Assembly (NCBI GenBank): GCA_019235885.1
Contig: JAFAKB010000022.1
Span: forward strand, 1 to 64,000
DNA length: 64,000 nucleotides
Reading direction: 5' to 3'
Source of the DNA: Candidatus Eremiobacterota bacterium
GTDB taxonomy: Bacteria; Vulcanimicrobiota; Vulcanimicrobiia; Vulcanimicrobiales; Vulcanimicrobiaceae
A model generated the notes under the pieces. The model ran no database searches and had not been told where the DNA came from. It saw only the letters and a program-made list of their open reading frames with translations. Below, in pieces: positions 26,688 to 34,930 of the stretch (position 1 is its first letter; every line of letters begins with the position of its first letter). The position numbers and the translations under genes were made by a program.

Positions 26688-27090
26688 AGGTCCACACCCA
26701 GGATACCGAGGACGTCCGTGGACGCCCCCGCGCTATCGCGACGAGCTTCGCTGCCGAGCGCTGGATTCCGTCAGGATGGGCCGCCGCCCGCGACGCCGTC
26801 CATGGCGGCCGGCGGCGGGGCCGGCGCGGCGGCGTGGTACGGGTGCCCGTGCGCGAGAAGGGCGATCACCAAGAGGATGAGATGCACGAGAGACCTGCTC
26901 TTTCCAACATCAAGCTTGGCCGGTCACACTAAGGTGTGCCGGTCCGGTTTAAGGAATCGGTACAACTGTCCCGATCCCGGAAAAGCCTAGGAGTGTCGGA
27001 GAAGCGGCGTCACTCCCCCACCGGCTATTGTGGCCGGAAGGAAACGAGGTCGAAGAGCCGGTCGAGCCGGGTGAGCCTGAAGATGCGGCG
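26688..27090. other. 403-bp intergenic stretch
   Basis: Separates the LuxR-type regulator and argB. It holds a possible small minus-strand ORF (26771-26887) and a short inverted repeat CACAC/GTGTG at 26925-26938. No clear promoter or RNA gene is visible. Confidence 0.5.
26771..26887 (-). CDS. Possible 38-residue small exported peptide
   Basis: GTG start with a weak purine-rich AGCAGG upstream. Translation gives MHLILLVIALLAHGHPYHAA followed by a Pro/Ala/Gly-rich tail. The N terminus is hydrophobic, like a signal or membrane helix, and three His residues follow (HGHPYH). There is no homolog that I recognise, and the sequence is short enough to be open by chance in GC-rich DNA. The neighbours are the LuxR-type gene downstream on the same strand and argB upstream. 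Confidence 0.28.
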   Translation of the reverse strand: MHLILLVIALLAHGHPYHAAAPAPPPAAMDGVAGGGPS

Positions 27091-27876
27091 CTAGGCGGTC
27101 AGTTCCGTGCCGAGCCCGCGCAGCGCGGCGTCGATCGCGCCGTAGCCTGCGCCGGCGACGACGGCGCGCCGCGCGCCGGTCCGCACCGCCGCGATCGCCG
27201 CGCGCATCTTCGGGATCATCCCGTCGGTGAACGTCCCGTCCGCGATGAACGCTTCCGCCTCGGCGGTGGTGAGCCGCGCGATGACCGAGTCCGCGTCGTC
27301 GCGGTCGCGCCGGACCCCGGCGACGTTGGTAATGACCACGTACGCGTCGGCGCGCAGCGCGCCGGCGAGCGCGCCCGCGGCGGTGTCGGCGTTGACGTTC
27401 AGCGCGCCTCCGCCCTGGACGTCCAGCGCGAGCGGCGCGACGACGACCACGAAGCCGGCTTCGAGCAGCGCGCGGGCCGGCGACGGATCGACGCCCGCGA
27501 TCTCGCCGACGTAGCCGAGGTCGACGCCGCCGAGCACGCCGGCCCGGCGCGCGCCGAGCAGCGCCCCGTCCTGCCCGGAGATCCCGACCGCGCGGGCGCC
27601 GCGCCGCGCCAGCGCGCGCACCAGCGCCTTGTTGACCGTCCCGCACAGCACGTACTCGACGACGTCGCGGGTCTCGGGCCCGGTGACCCGCAGCCCCTGG
27701 ATGCGCACCTCGTCGATCGCCTTCGCGTGCAGCTCCGCGTCGATCTGTGGCCCGCCGCCGTGGACCAGCGCGACGCGCTCGCCGCGCGCCGCGAGGGCCG
27801 CGACCTCGTCCAGCGTCGGGTCGTCCGCGCCCTCGGCGGCCATCGCGTTCCCGCCGTACTTCAGAACGATCAGCAC
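27091..27876 (-). CDS. argB: Acetylglutamate kinase
   Basis: 261 residues, GTG start with GAGG upstream. Signatures of the amino-acid kinase fold: LIVLKYGGNAM, ALVHGGGPQID, NVNADTAAGALAGAL, VITNVAGVRRDRDD and ADGTFTDGMIPKMRAAIAA. ArgB phosphorylates N-acetylglutamate, the second step of arginine synthesis and usually the feedback point in organisms that use ArgJ recycling. The protein lacks the N-terminal helix of arginine-inhibited hexameric ArgB, suggesting an arginine-insensitive dimer (inference). It lies divergent from the rest of the arg locus, with a VOC gene between. Confidence 0.93.
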   Translation of the reverse strand: MLIVLKYGGNAMAAEGADDPTLDEVAALAARGERVALVHGGGPQIDAELHAKAIDEVRIQGLRVTGPETRDVVEYVLCGTVNKALVRALARRGARAVGISGQDGALLGARRAGVLGGVDLGYVGEIAGVDPSPARALLEAGFVVVVAPLALDVQGGGALNVNADTAAGALAGALRADAYVVITNVAGVRRDRDDADSVIARLTTAEAEAFIADGTFTDGMIPKMRAAIAAVRTGARRAVVAGAGYGAIDAALRGLGTELTA

Positions 27877-27902
27877 GACGGGGCCCTCGGTGATCGACGC
27901 CG

Positions 27903-27908
27903 TACGCT
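27903..27908 (+). promoter_or_regulatory. TACGCT box, possible leaderless -10 for the VOC gene
   Basis: A TANNNT-type hexamer ends 6 nt before the ATG at 27915, and no ribosome-binding site is visible. Weak on its own; it fits the pattern at 14530 and 16463. Confidence 0.3.
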
Positions 27909-27914
27909 CCTGCC

Positions 27915-28268
27915 ATGGCAGTCAGCGGAATCGCCTTCACCATGTATCCGGTCTCCGACATGCCGCGCGCGCTCGCGTTCTACCGCGACGCGCTCGGGCT
28001 CACGCCGGGCGAGCTCGCCGCCGATTTCTGGGCCGAGTTCGAGGTCGCCGGCGGCACGTTCGGGATCGGCAACTTCGAGCAAGTCGGCAGTCCCGGCAGC
28101 GCGCAGTCGCTGGCGCTGGAGATCGACGATCTCCCCGCGTACCGCGCGCAGCTCGCCGAACGCGGCGTCGAAGCGAGCGAACCGCACGAGCTGCGAACGT
28201 GCTCGATCTCCGTCGTCCGCGACCCGGACGGCAATCAAATCTGGCTGCACCAGAAAAAACGCGGTTAG
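27915..28268 (+). CDS. VOC (glyoxalase/bleomycin resistance) family protein
   Basis: 117 residues, ATG start. One VOC module pair: IAFTMYPVSDMPRALAFYRDALGLTPGE at the N terminus and SISVVRDPDGNQIWLHQKK at the C terminus, with the metal-site Glu in WAEFEVAGG. Members include glyoxalases, dioxygenases and antibiotic-binding proteins; the substrate is unknown. It lies between argB and argF but shows no metabolic link to arginine. It ends about 80 bp before the argF start, so it may read into the arg promoter region. Confidence 0.8.
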   Translation: MAVSGIAFTMYPVSDMPRALAFYRDALGLTPGELAADFWAEFEVAGGTFGIGNFEQVGSPGSAQSLALEIDDLPAYRAQLAERGVEASEPHELRTCSISVVRDPDGNQIWLHQKKRG

Positions 28269-28314
28269 ACGCCCCCGACCTTAGCGGGCGGTCGCGGCAT
28301 CGCGACATCGCGTC

Positions 28315-28342
28315 TTGTATTTTTATGCAACTTGTGTATAAT
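28315..28342 (+). promoter_or_regulatory. argF operon promoter
   Basis: -35 TTGTAT (28315-28320), 16-bp spacer, perfect -10 TATAAT (28337-28342). The argF ATG follows 9 nt after the -10 box, so the mRNA is leaderless or has only a few leader bases. Both ARG boxes overlap these elements. Confidence 0.65.
28316..28329. promoter_or_regulatory. ARG box 1
   Basis: TGTAT-TTTT-ATGCA, an exact fit to the ArgR core pattern TGNAT-W4-ATNCA. It overlaps the -35 element of the argF promoter. Confidence 0.65.
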
Positions 28343-28348
28343 TATGCG
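28335..28348. promoter_or_regulatory. ARG box 2
   Basis: TGTAT-AATT-ATGCG, one mismatch to the ArgR core pattern and the same half-sites as box 1. It starts 19 bp after box 1 and covers the -10 box, as in hexamer-binding tandem ARG boxes. Confidence 0.6.
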
Positions 28349-28351
28349 ACG

Positions 28352-29320
28352 ATGGTCACTTTGCCGGCGGCGGCGCGGTTGCGGGGGCGGAACGTCCTCT
28401 CGGTCGCCGATCTTGGGGCTGACGAGCTGGAGAGCTTGCTTGCTTTGGCGCAGACGCTGAAGGCGCGCGGGCGCGAGCAGCTCTCGCTGCTGCGTGGCAA
28501 GACGCTCGTCATGCTGTTCGAGCAGCCGTCGCTGCGGACGCGGGTTTCGTTCGAAACCGGAATGACGCAGCTCGGAGGGCACGCGATCGCAGCCACCGGG
28601 GGCGACTTCGGGATCGGAACGCGCGAGACGCCGGAGGACGCGGCGCGGGTCCTTTCGCGCTACGCCGACGCGATCGTGTACCGGACGCACGCGCACGAGC
28701 CGCTGCTGCGGTTCGCGAGCGCGGCGACCGTGCCGACGATCAACGCGCTCTCCGAGGCGGCGCATCCGTGTCAGGCCTTCGCCGACCTGCTCACGATTCG
28801 CGAGCGGTTCGGGACGCTGCACGGGCTGCGGCTGGCGTTCGTCGGCGACGCGCGCAACAACGTCGCCGTCTCGCTCGCGGAAGCGGCGGCGCTGTGCGGG
28901 ATGTCGCTGACTTTCGCGGCGCCGCCCTCGCACCGGCCGAGCGACGCGTTTCTCGGCAAGCTGGTGAAACTCGGCGCGGCGCACGGCGTGACCGCGCGCG
29001 CGTTCACCTCGCCGCTGCGCGCGGTGCGCGACGTCGACGTCGTCTACACCGACGTGTGGACCTCGATGGGCGAAGAGCAGTTCGTCGAGCGCAATCTCGC
29101 CGCGCTGCGGCCGTACCAGGTCAACGCGGCGCTGATGCAAGCCGCGGCGAAGCACGCGCTGTTCATGCACTGCTTGCCGGCGCACCGCGGCGAAGAGGTC
29201 GCCGCCGAGGTGATCGACGGGCCGCGCAGCATCGTCTTCGACCAAGCCGAGAACCGGCTCCACGCGCAGAAAGCGCTCCTTCTCGCCCTTCTCACCGACC
29301 TTCGCGGACTTACCGAATGA
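28352..29320 (+). CDS. argF: Ornithine carbamoyltransferase
   Basis: 322 residues from the ATG at 28352, directly behind the promoter. Carbamoyl-phosphate site SLRTRVSFETGMTQLGG, HPCQAFADLL, and the ornithine-site HCLPAHRGEEV identify ArgF rather than aspartate carbamoyltransferase. It makes citrulline from ornithine and carbamoyl phosphate. It is the first gene of the argF-argR-argG-argH-argC-argJ-argD series. The next gene (argR) starts within its stop codon (ATGA), so repressor synthesis is tied to ArgF synthesis. An upstream ATG at 28325 lies within the promoter and is unlikely to be used. Confidence 0.94.
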   Translation: MVTLPAAARLRGRNVLSVADLGADELESLLALAQTLKARGREQLSLLRGKTLVMLFEQPSLRTRVSFETGMTQLGGHAIAATGGDFGIGTRETPEDAARVLSRYADAIVYRTHAHEPLLRFASAATVPTINALSEAAHPCQAFADLLTIRERFGTLHGLRLAFVGDARNNVAVSLAEAAALCGMSLTFAAPPSHRPSDAFLGKLVKLGAAHGVTARAFTSPLRAVRDVDVVYTDVWTSMGEEQFVERNLAALRPYQVNAALMQAAAKHALFMHCLPAHRGEEVAAEVIDGPRSIVFDQAENRLHAQKALLLALLTDLRGLTE

Positions 29321-29805
29321 CCGACACGGCAACGCTCCAGCAACCGAAGACCAAACGCCAGCGCGCGATCCTTTCCCTGATCGCGGCGCGCCCGGTGCAC
29401 TCGCAGGACGAGCTCGCCGCGCTGCTCGAGCAGCAAGGCTACGACGTCACGCAGGCGACCGTCTCGCGCGACGTCAAGGAGCTCGGGCTGCTGAAAGTCC
29501 CGCTCAAAGGCGGGCACGGCGGGACGTTCAAGTACGTCGAGCCCGCGGTAGGACCGGCGTTCAGCTCGCGGCTGCACCGCGTCGTCGCCGAAGTCGTCGT
29601 GCAAGTGCGTTCGTCGCTGAACCAGATCGTGCTCAAGACGCACCCCGGCACGGCGATGATGCTGGCGGCCGCGCTCGACGGCGCCGACTGGCCGGAGATC
29701 TTGGGCACGATCGGCGGCGACGACACCGTGCTGGTGATCGTCGAGGCGCCGGAAAAGACGCCGATGATCAAGCAGCGCTTCGAAGACATGCGGGGAGAGC
29801 AGTAG
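29317..29805 (+). CDS. argR: Arginine repressor
   Basis: 162 residues. The N-terminal winged helix reads RQRAILSLIAARPVHSQDELAALLEQQGYDVTQATVSRDVKELGL, and the C-terminal hexamerisation and arginine-binding domain contains GTIGGDDTVLVIVEA with its Asp pair. In enterics and Bacillus, ArgR-arginine hexamers bind pairs of ARG boxes and repress biosynthesis. Here the gene is second in the operon it likely controls, because two ARG boxes overlap the argF promoter; this would give autoregulation. Its length and motifs are normal. Confidence 0.95.
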   Translation: MTDTATLQQPKTKRQRAILSLIAARPVHSQDELAALLEQQGYDVTQATVSRDVKELGLLKVPLKGGHGGTFKYVEPAVGPAFSSRLHRVVAEVVVQVRSSLNQIVLKTHPGTAMMLAAALDGADWPEILGTIGGDDTVLVIVEAPEKTPMIKQRFEDMRGEQ

Positions 29806-29809
29806 TTCC

Positions 29810-31057
29810 GTGAAGATCGTCCTGGCGTACTCGGGTGGGCTCGACACGTCGGTGCTGCTGAAGCAGTTCATCGACCAAGGGCATCAGGTCGTCGCGATGA
29901 CGCTCAATTTGGGCGAGTCGGACATGGTCGCTGGCGAGGGCTCGCAGGACGCGCTCGAAGCGGTTCGGCAGAAGGCGCTGAAGCTTGGCGCGCTCGACGC
30001 GGTGCTGATCAACGCGCGCGAGCGCTTCATCGAGCAGTACGCCTACAAAGCACTCGCCGCCAACGCGTTGTACGAAGGCGTGTATCCGCTGAGCGCGGCG
30101 CTCTCGCGGCCGCTGATCGCGGACTTGCTGGTCGAGACGGCGGAGCAGTACGGCGCGGACGCGGTCGCGCACGGCTGCACCGGCAAAGGCAACGATCAAG
30201 TGCGCATCGAGGTCGGCGTGCGCGCGCGCGCGCCGCACCTCAAGACGCTCGCGCCCCTGCGCGAGCGGCCGCTCTCGCGTCCTGACGCGATCGCTTACGC
30301 GCAAGCGCACGGCGTCCCGGTCGCGCACACCGCGGCGAAGCCGTACTCGGTCGACGCGAACCTATGGGGCCGTTCGATCGAAGCCGGCGTCTTGGAGAAC
30401 CCGTGGAACGCGCCGCCGGAGGACGCGTACGCGTGGACCGTCTCGCCGCAGCACGCGCCCGCGGAAGGCGCTGAAGTCGTCGTGGCGTTCCGGCACGGTG
30501 TGCCGCTCGCCCTTCGACAAGCTCAGGATGACGTGAGCGGCGCGGAGCTTGTCGCGGAATTGAACAAGATCGCCGGGGCGAACGGTGTGGGGCGGATCGA
30601 CCTGATCGAAGACCGCGTCGTCGGGCTGAAGTCGCGCGAGGTGTACGAGTGCCCCGGGAGCGTCACGCTGATCGAGGCGCACAAGGCGCTCGAGCGGCTG
30701 GTGCTCACGCGCGACGAGCTGCGGTTCAAGGCCGGGCTCGACCAGAAGTACGCCGAGCTGATCTACGACGCGCTGTGGTCCTCGCCGCTGCGCGACGCGC
30801 TCGACGCCTTCAACGCGAAGCTCTCCGAACGGCTCACCGGCGAGGTGCGCGTGCAGCTGGTGCGCGGCCGCGCGGTCGTCACCGGCGCGCGCTCGCCGTT
30901 CGCGCTCTACGACGAGGCGCTCGCGACCTACGGCGCCGGCGACACCTTCCGCCACGACGCGGCCGGCGGTTTCATCCAGATTTACGGCCTCCCGGTCGCG
31001 GCCGGAGCCGCGAAGGCGGCCGAGGCCGCCGAGCGCGCCACCCCGGAATTCGCATGA
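29810..31057 (+). CDS. argG: Argininosuccinate synthase
   Basis: 415 residues, GTG start. The N-terminal ATP-pyrophosphatase motif KIVLAYSGGLDTSVLLK, then AHGCTGKGNDQVRIEVG, KPYSVDANLWGRS and KSREVYECPGS mark ArgG. It ligates citrulline and aspartate. Unusual: residues in GVPLALRQAQDDVSGAE are encoded by the 22-bp dispersed repeat. Compared with common ArgG sequences (GVPVSLNGEKLSPVEL), this loop is replaced and about 2 residues longer, while flanks remain conserved. The frame is intact, so the enzyme is probably functional. Its stop overlaps the ATG of a 43-residue ORF. Confidence 0.95.
   Translation: MKIVLAYSGGLDTSVLLKQFIDQGHQVVAMTLNLGESDMVAGEGSQDALEAVRQKALKLGALDAVLINARERFIEQYAYKALAANALYEGVYPLSAALSRPLIADLLVETAEQYGADAVAHGCTGKGNDQVRIEVGVRARAPHLKTLAPLRERPLSRPDAIAYAQAHGVPVAHTAAKPYSVDANLWGRSIEAGVLENPWNAPPEDAYAWTVSPQHAPAEGAEVVVAFRHGVPLALRQAQDDVSGAELVAELNKIAGANGVGRIDLIEDRVVGLKSREVYECPGSVTLIEAHKALERLVLTRDELRFKAGLDQKYAELIYDALWSSPLRDALDAFNAKLSERLTGEVRVQLVRGRAVVTGARSPFALYDEALATYGAGDTFRHDAAGGFIQIYGLPVAAGAAKAAEAAERATPEFA
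30511..30532 (+). repeat. Dispersed 22-bp repeat, copy B, inside argG
   Basis: Identical to copy C over 22 bp (core CCTTCGACAAGCTCAGG, then ATGAC). It is read in frame as LRQAQDD within a surface loop of ArgG. Confidence 0.85.
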
Positions 31058-31185
31058 AACGCTTGACGAAACCGCGCTGGGCGCTGTATGTCTATTCACT
31101 CATGAGCATCACCGCGATCACCCTGCGCCGACCGCCCACCGACGCGCCCGTACGATCCGTACCGGGCTTCGTCTACGCGGAGTAG
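31054..31185 (+). CDS. 43-residue ORF between argG and argH
   Basis: ATG overlaps the argG stop (ATGA), so the ribosome can reinitiate directly. The product starts MKRLTKPRWALYVYSLMSIT and ends SVPGFVYAE, with several Arg residues, three Tyr and a Trp. I recognise no homolog. A strong intrinsic terminator lies 25 bp after it and argH starts 75 bp after it. It could be a real small protein, a leader peptide that couples translation to termination, or a chance ORF. Confidence 0.4.
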   Translation: MKRLTKPRWALYVYSLMSITAITLRRPPTDAPVRSVPGFVYAE

Positions 31186-31209
31186 CCGAATGCCGGGAAC
31201 GATCGACGG

Positions 31210-31239
31210 GCGCGCCGCATGCGGCGCGCTTTTTGTTTT
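31210..31239 (+). terminator. Intrinsic terminator between argG and argH
   Basis: Perfect palindrome GCGCGCCGC-AT-GCGGCGCGC followed by TTTTTGTTTT, the best rho-independent terminator in the window. It lies in the middle of the arg gene series, 21 bp before argH. Confidence 0.75.
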
Positions 31240-31260
31240 GCGAGACGCGGGAGGACGCCG

Positions 31261-32694
31261 ATGAACGGCCCGCCGGCCGATGCGCACGAGCTGCAGTGGG
31301 GAGGCCGCTTTGCGAGCGCGCCCGACGCCGCGCTGCTCGCCTACGGCTCCTCGCTCGCCGACGATCTGGCGATCGCGCGGTTCGACGCGCAGTGCTCACG
31401 CGCGCACGTCGCCGCACTCGTCGCGGGAAAAATCATCTCCGCCGCCGACGGCGCGGCGCTCGAAGCGGCGCTCGAGCGCGTCGAGGCGGAGATCGCCGAC
31501 GGGTCGTTCGAAATCTGGGCGAAGGCGCGCGGCTTCGAGGACGTCCACGGCGCGATCGACGCGCGCGTGCGCGAGATCGCCGGCGCGGCCGGCGACCGGC
31601 TGCACAGCGGCCGCAGCCGCAACGATCAAGTCGCGACGACGATGCTGCTGTTCGTGCGCGAACGCGCCTGGGACGGCGCGCGGCTTTGCACCGACGTTGC
31701 CGCGCTGTGCGCCGACCGTGCGGCCGAAGAGCTGCAGCGCGGGACGCTACTCGCCGCGACGACGCACTGGCAGCCCGCGCAGCCCGTGCTGCTCGCGCAG
31801 TGGATCGACGCGGTGGCGCGCGGCTTCGTGCGCGCCGCGGAGCGGTTCGCGCGCGTCGCGCAGGACGCGCAGCGGTTCTCGCCGCTCGGCAGCGCGGCGC
31901 TCGCCGGATCGTCGCTTCCGCTCGGGCGCGCGGCCGCCGCGGAGCTGCTCGCCTTCGAGGCGCCCTCGGAGAACTCGCTCGACGCGGTCGGCGACCGCGA
32001 CGTGCTGCTCGACTTCGTCGAGACCTGCATGCGCGCGGTGCTCACCGCGTCGCGCCCCAGCGAAGAGCTCGTCGTGTGGGCGGCGCCGGCGTTCGGCTAC
32101 GTGCGCCTCGACGACGCCGCGTCGACCGGCTCGAGCCTGATGCCGCAGAAGCGCAACCCCGATCCGTTCGAGCTGGTCCGCGCCGCGGCCGGCGCGCTGA
32201 TCGGCGCGTACGCCGGCGCCGCCGCCACGGTGAAGGGCGTCGCGCTCTCGTACCACCGCGACCTGCAGACGACGAAATCGCTGGTCATTCGCGCGAGCGG
32301 TGACGCGTTCGGCGCGCTCGACGCGTTCCGGCGCGCGTTCGCGCACGTGCAGTTCCGCCACGACGCGATGACGGCGCGCGCCGGCACCGGCTACACGCTC
32401 GCCACCGATCTGGCCGACGCGCTGATCGCCGCGGGCGCAACGGCGCGCGAGGCGCACCGCGCGGTCGGCGAGCGCGTCCTGCTCGCCGAAGCCGCCGGCC
32501 GCGAGCTCGACGAAAACGATCTGCAGCAGCTCGGCATCCCGAACGCTCCGCTCGATTCGCGCGCGTCCGTGCTCGCGAAGCGCACGAGCGGATCAGCCCA
32601 TCCGGACGAAGTCAGCGTAGCGATCGACGCGACGCGCGCGGCGATTGCGCGCGTTTCCGAACGGATTCCGTCCTACGCGAAGGAGGGCCCGTGA
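31261..32694 (+). CDS. argH: Argininosuccinate lyase
   Basis: 477 residues, ATG preceded by GGGAGGAC. Fumarase/aspartase-superfamily signatures: DVHGAIDARV, HSGRSRNDQVATT, TTHWQPAQPV, and the flexible catalytic loop GSSLMPQKRNPDPFE. It splits argininosuccinate into arginine and fumarate, the last step of the pathway. Translation is set by a strong ribosome-binding site rather than by coupling, as expected downstream of the terminator. Its stop overlaps the argC GTG (GTGA). Confidence 0.95.
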   Translation: MNGPPADAHELQWGGRFASAPDAALLAYGSSLADDLAIARFDAQCSRAHVAALVAGKIISAADGAALEAALERVEAEIADGSFEIWAKARGFEDVHGAIDARVREIAGAAGDRLHSGRSRNDQVATTMLLFVRERAWDGARLCTDVAALCADRAAEELQRGTLLAATTHWQPAQPVLLAQWIDAVARGFVRAAERFARVAQDAQRFSPLGSAALAGSSLPLGRAAAAELLAFEAPSENSLDAVGDRDVLLDFVETCMRAVLTASRPSEELVVWAAPAFGYVRLDDAASTGSSLMPQKRNPDPFELVRAAAGALIGAYAGAAATVKGVALSYHRDLQTTKSLVIRASGDAFGALDAFRRAFAHVQFRHDAMTARAGTGYTLATDLADALIAAGATAREAHRAVGERVLLAEAAGRELDENDLQQLGIPNAPLDSRASVLAKRTSGSAHPDEVSVAIDATRAAIARVSERIPSYAKEGP

Positions 32695-33671
32695 TCACCG
32701 CCCACGTCGTCGGCGCGAGCGGGTACGCCGCCGCCGAGCTGATTCGTCTGATCGACCGCCACCCGTCGGTCGCGCTCGGCGTGCTGGAGAGCCGCTCGCA
32801 GCCCGGCACGCGGGTCGCGGACGTCTTCCCGTGGCTGCCGCACGTGCACGTCGCGCTCGAAGAGAGCGGGACGGCGCTGGCGCGCGTGCGGGAAGACGAC
32901 GTCGTCTTTCTCGCCGGCGGGCACGACCTCGCGCGCGAGCAGGCGCCCGCGTTTCTCGCCCAAGGCGCGCGCGTGATCGATCTCTCGGACGCGTTCCGGC
33001 TGCACGCCAACGCGGGCGAGGCGGTGTACGGATTCCCGGAGCTGCACCGCGAGAAGATCAAAACGGCCCGGCTGGTGGCGAACCCCGGCTGCTACGTCAC
33101 CGCCGCGCTGCTCGCGCTCGTGCCGCTGCAACCGCTAGTGGATCGGATCGCGAACGTCGTGATCGACGCGAAGAGCGGAATCACGGGCGCCGGCCGCACG
33201 CCGGCGGTGTCGTCGATGTTCGCGGAGCTCGACGGCGACGTGCGCGCCTACGGGCTCGGCGGACACCGGCACGGCGCGGAGATCGTGCAGGAGGCGCGCG
33301 ACGCCGGGATCGCGGCGCCGATCATCTTTTCGCCGCACGTCGTGCCGCTGCGGCGCGGGATCCTCGCCGACGTCTATCTGATCCCGCGCGGGACGATCTC
33401 GCGCGACGAAGTTCTTGCGCACTTCGAGCGGTTCTACGCGGCGAACCCGTTCGTCACGGTGTTCCGCGACCTGCGCGCGCCGCATCTGCCGGCGCTCGAA
33501 GGGACGAACGACGCGCACCTGGCCGTCGCCGAGCGCGACGGCGTCGTGCAGATTCTCTCCGCGATCGACAACCTCGGCAAAGGCGCCGCCGGCCAAGCGA
33601 TCCAGAACATGAACCTCGTACTCGGACTCCCGGAGGAAGACGGTCTCAATGCTCGCACAACAGTTGGCTGA
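32691..33671 (+). CDS. argC: N-acetyl-gamma-glutamyl-phosphate reductase
   Basis: 326 residues, GTG start overlapping the argH stop. NADP-binding HVVGASGYAAAELIRLI, catalytic Cys in VANPGCYVTA, then SGITGAGRTP, GGHRHGAEI and a C-terminal NLGKGAAGQAIQNMNLVLGL identify ArgC. It reduces N-acetylglutamyl phosphate to the semialdehyde, the third step. The C terminus extends 23 bp past the start of argJ. Length is slightly shorter than the 345-residue average but all motifs are present. Confidence 0.95.
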   Translation: MITAHVVGASGYAAAELIRLIDRHPSVALGVLESRSQPGTRVADVFPWLPHVHVALEESGTALARVREDDVVFLAGGHDLAREQAPAFLAQGARVIDLSDAFRLHANAGEAVYGFPELHREKIKTARLVANPGCYVTAALLALVPLQPLVDRIANVVIDAKSGITGAGRTPAVSSMFAELDGDVRAYGLGGHRHGAEIVQEARDAGIAAPIIFSPHVVPLRRGILADVYLIPRGTISRDEVLAHFERFYAANPFVTVFRDLRAPHLPALEGTNDAHLAVAERDGVVQILSAIDNLGKGAAGQAIQNMNLVLGLPEEDGLNARTTVG

Positions 33672-34881
33672 AACGAACGGAGAAGCAGTCCGTTTGATCC
33701 AGGTGCGCGGCGGTCTGGGCGCGGTGCCCGGCGTGCGGATGGCCGGCGTCCACGCCGGGATCAAGAAGCGCAAGAGCGACCTCGCGCTGATCGCGCTGCC
33801 GGGGCCGCACGTCTGCGCGCAAGTCATCACGACGAACGAGATCAAAGCGGCGCCGCTGTTGGCGACGAACGCGCACCTCGACGCCGACGGCGAGGCGATC
33901 GGCGCGCTCGTCTGCAATTCCGGCTGCGCGAACGCGTGCACCGGCGAGCGCGGTCTCCGTGACGCCCAGAACACCGCGCGCCACGCGGCGACGCTGCTCG
34001 GCCTGCGCGCGACGCAAATCGTCGTGGCGTCGACCGGCGTGATCGGCGTGACGCTGCCGATGGACCGGCTCGCGAAAGGGCTCGACCGCGCCCACAAGTC
34101 GCTCGCCGAAGGCCCCGAGGCCTCGTACGACGCGGCCGAAGCGATCATGACCACCGACCACGTGCCGAAGCTGGCCGCGTACGCCTGGCACGAGAACGGC
34201 AAGCGCCGCGTGCTCGGCGGGATCGCCAAAGGTTCGGGGATGATCGCTCCCAACATGGCGACGATGCTCGCGTTCTTGGTCACCGACGCCGAGGTCTCGC
34301 GGGCGTCGCTGACCGAGGCGCTGCGCGAAGCCGCCGACGGAACGTTCAACATGATCTCGGTCGACGGCGACATGTCGACCAACGACGCGGTCTACTGCTG
34401 CGCCAAGCCCGGCGACGCGCTGGCCTCGGCCGGCCTGCGCGCGGCGCTCGCGGCGGTCTGCCGCGACCTCGCCGTCGCGATGGTGAAGGACGGCGAAGGC
34501 GCGACCAAGACGCTGACCTTCACGGTGAGCGGCGCGCGCGACGAGCGGCAAGCGCGCACGATCGGCCGCGCGGTGATCAACTCGAGCCTGGTGAAGACGG
34601 CGCTCTACGGCGAAGACCCGAACTGGGGCCGCATCGTCGCCGCCGCCGGTTCCGTGGGCGCGGGAATGAACCCGGATACCTGGTCGCTGTACCTCGGCGG
34701 AAGCACTTGGGTCGAGCGCGGCGCGATCGAAGCGATGAGCGAAGCGGAAGCGCACCACGTCCTCGAAGAGCACAACGTCGAAGCGCGCCTCGATCTCGGC
34801 CTCGGCGAAGCAACCGCGACGGCGTGGGGCTGCGACCTCACCGGCGACTACGTCCGCATCAACGCCCACTACCGGACGTGA
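33649..34881 (+). CDS. argJ: Bifunctional ornithine acetyltransferase / N-acetylglutamate synthase
   Basis: 410 residues, overlapping the end of argC by 23 bp. The self-cleavage site is present in KGSGMIAPNMATMLAFLVTDA, where the Thr becomes the nucleophile of the beta chain. Oxyanion residues STGVIG are present as well, and the C terminus GDYVRINAHYRT is typical. ArgJ moves the acetyl group from N-acetylornithine to glutamate; bifunctional forms also use acetyl-CoA. Since no argA or argE is in view, acetyl recycling is the expected route. Whether this copy is mono- or bifunctional cannot be read from sequence. Confidence 0.94.
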   Translation: MLAQQLAETNGEAVRLIQVRGGLGAVPGVRMAGVHAGIKKRKSDLALIALPGPHVCAQVITTNEIKAAPLLATNAHLDADGEAIGALVCNSGCANACTGERGLRDAQNTARHAATLLGLRATQIVVASTGVIGVTLPMDRLAKGLDRAHKSLAEGPEASYDAAEAIMTTDHVPKLAAYAWHENGKRRVLGGIAKGSGMIAPNMATMLAFLVTDAEVSRASLTEALREAADGTFNMISVDGDMSTNDAVYCCAKPGDALASAGLRAALAAVCRDLAVAMVKDGEGATKTLTFTVSGARDERQARTIGRAVINSSLVKTALYGEDPNWGRIVAAAGSVGAGMNPDTWSLYLGGSTWVERGAIEAMSEAEAHHVLEEHNVEARLDLGLGEATATAWGCDLTGDYVRINAHYRT

Positions 34882-34930
34882 CTGCGTCACGTCCTTGGCG
34901 GTCCTGCGGCCCGTTCAGAGGAAATGTTGA

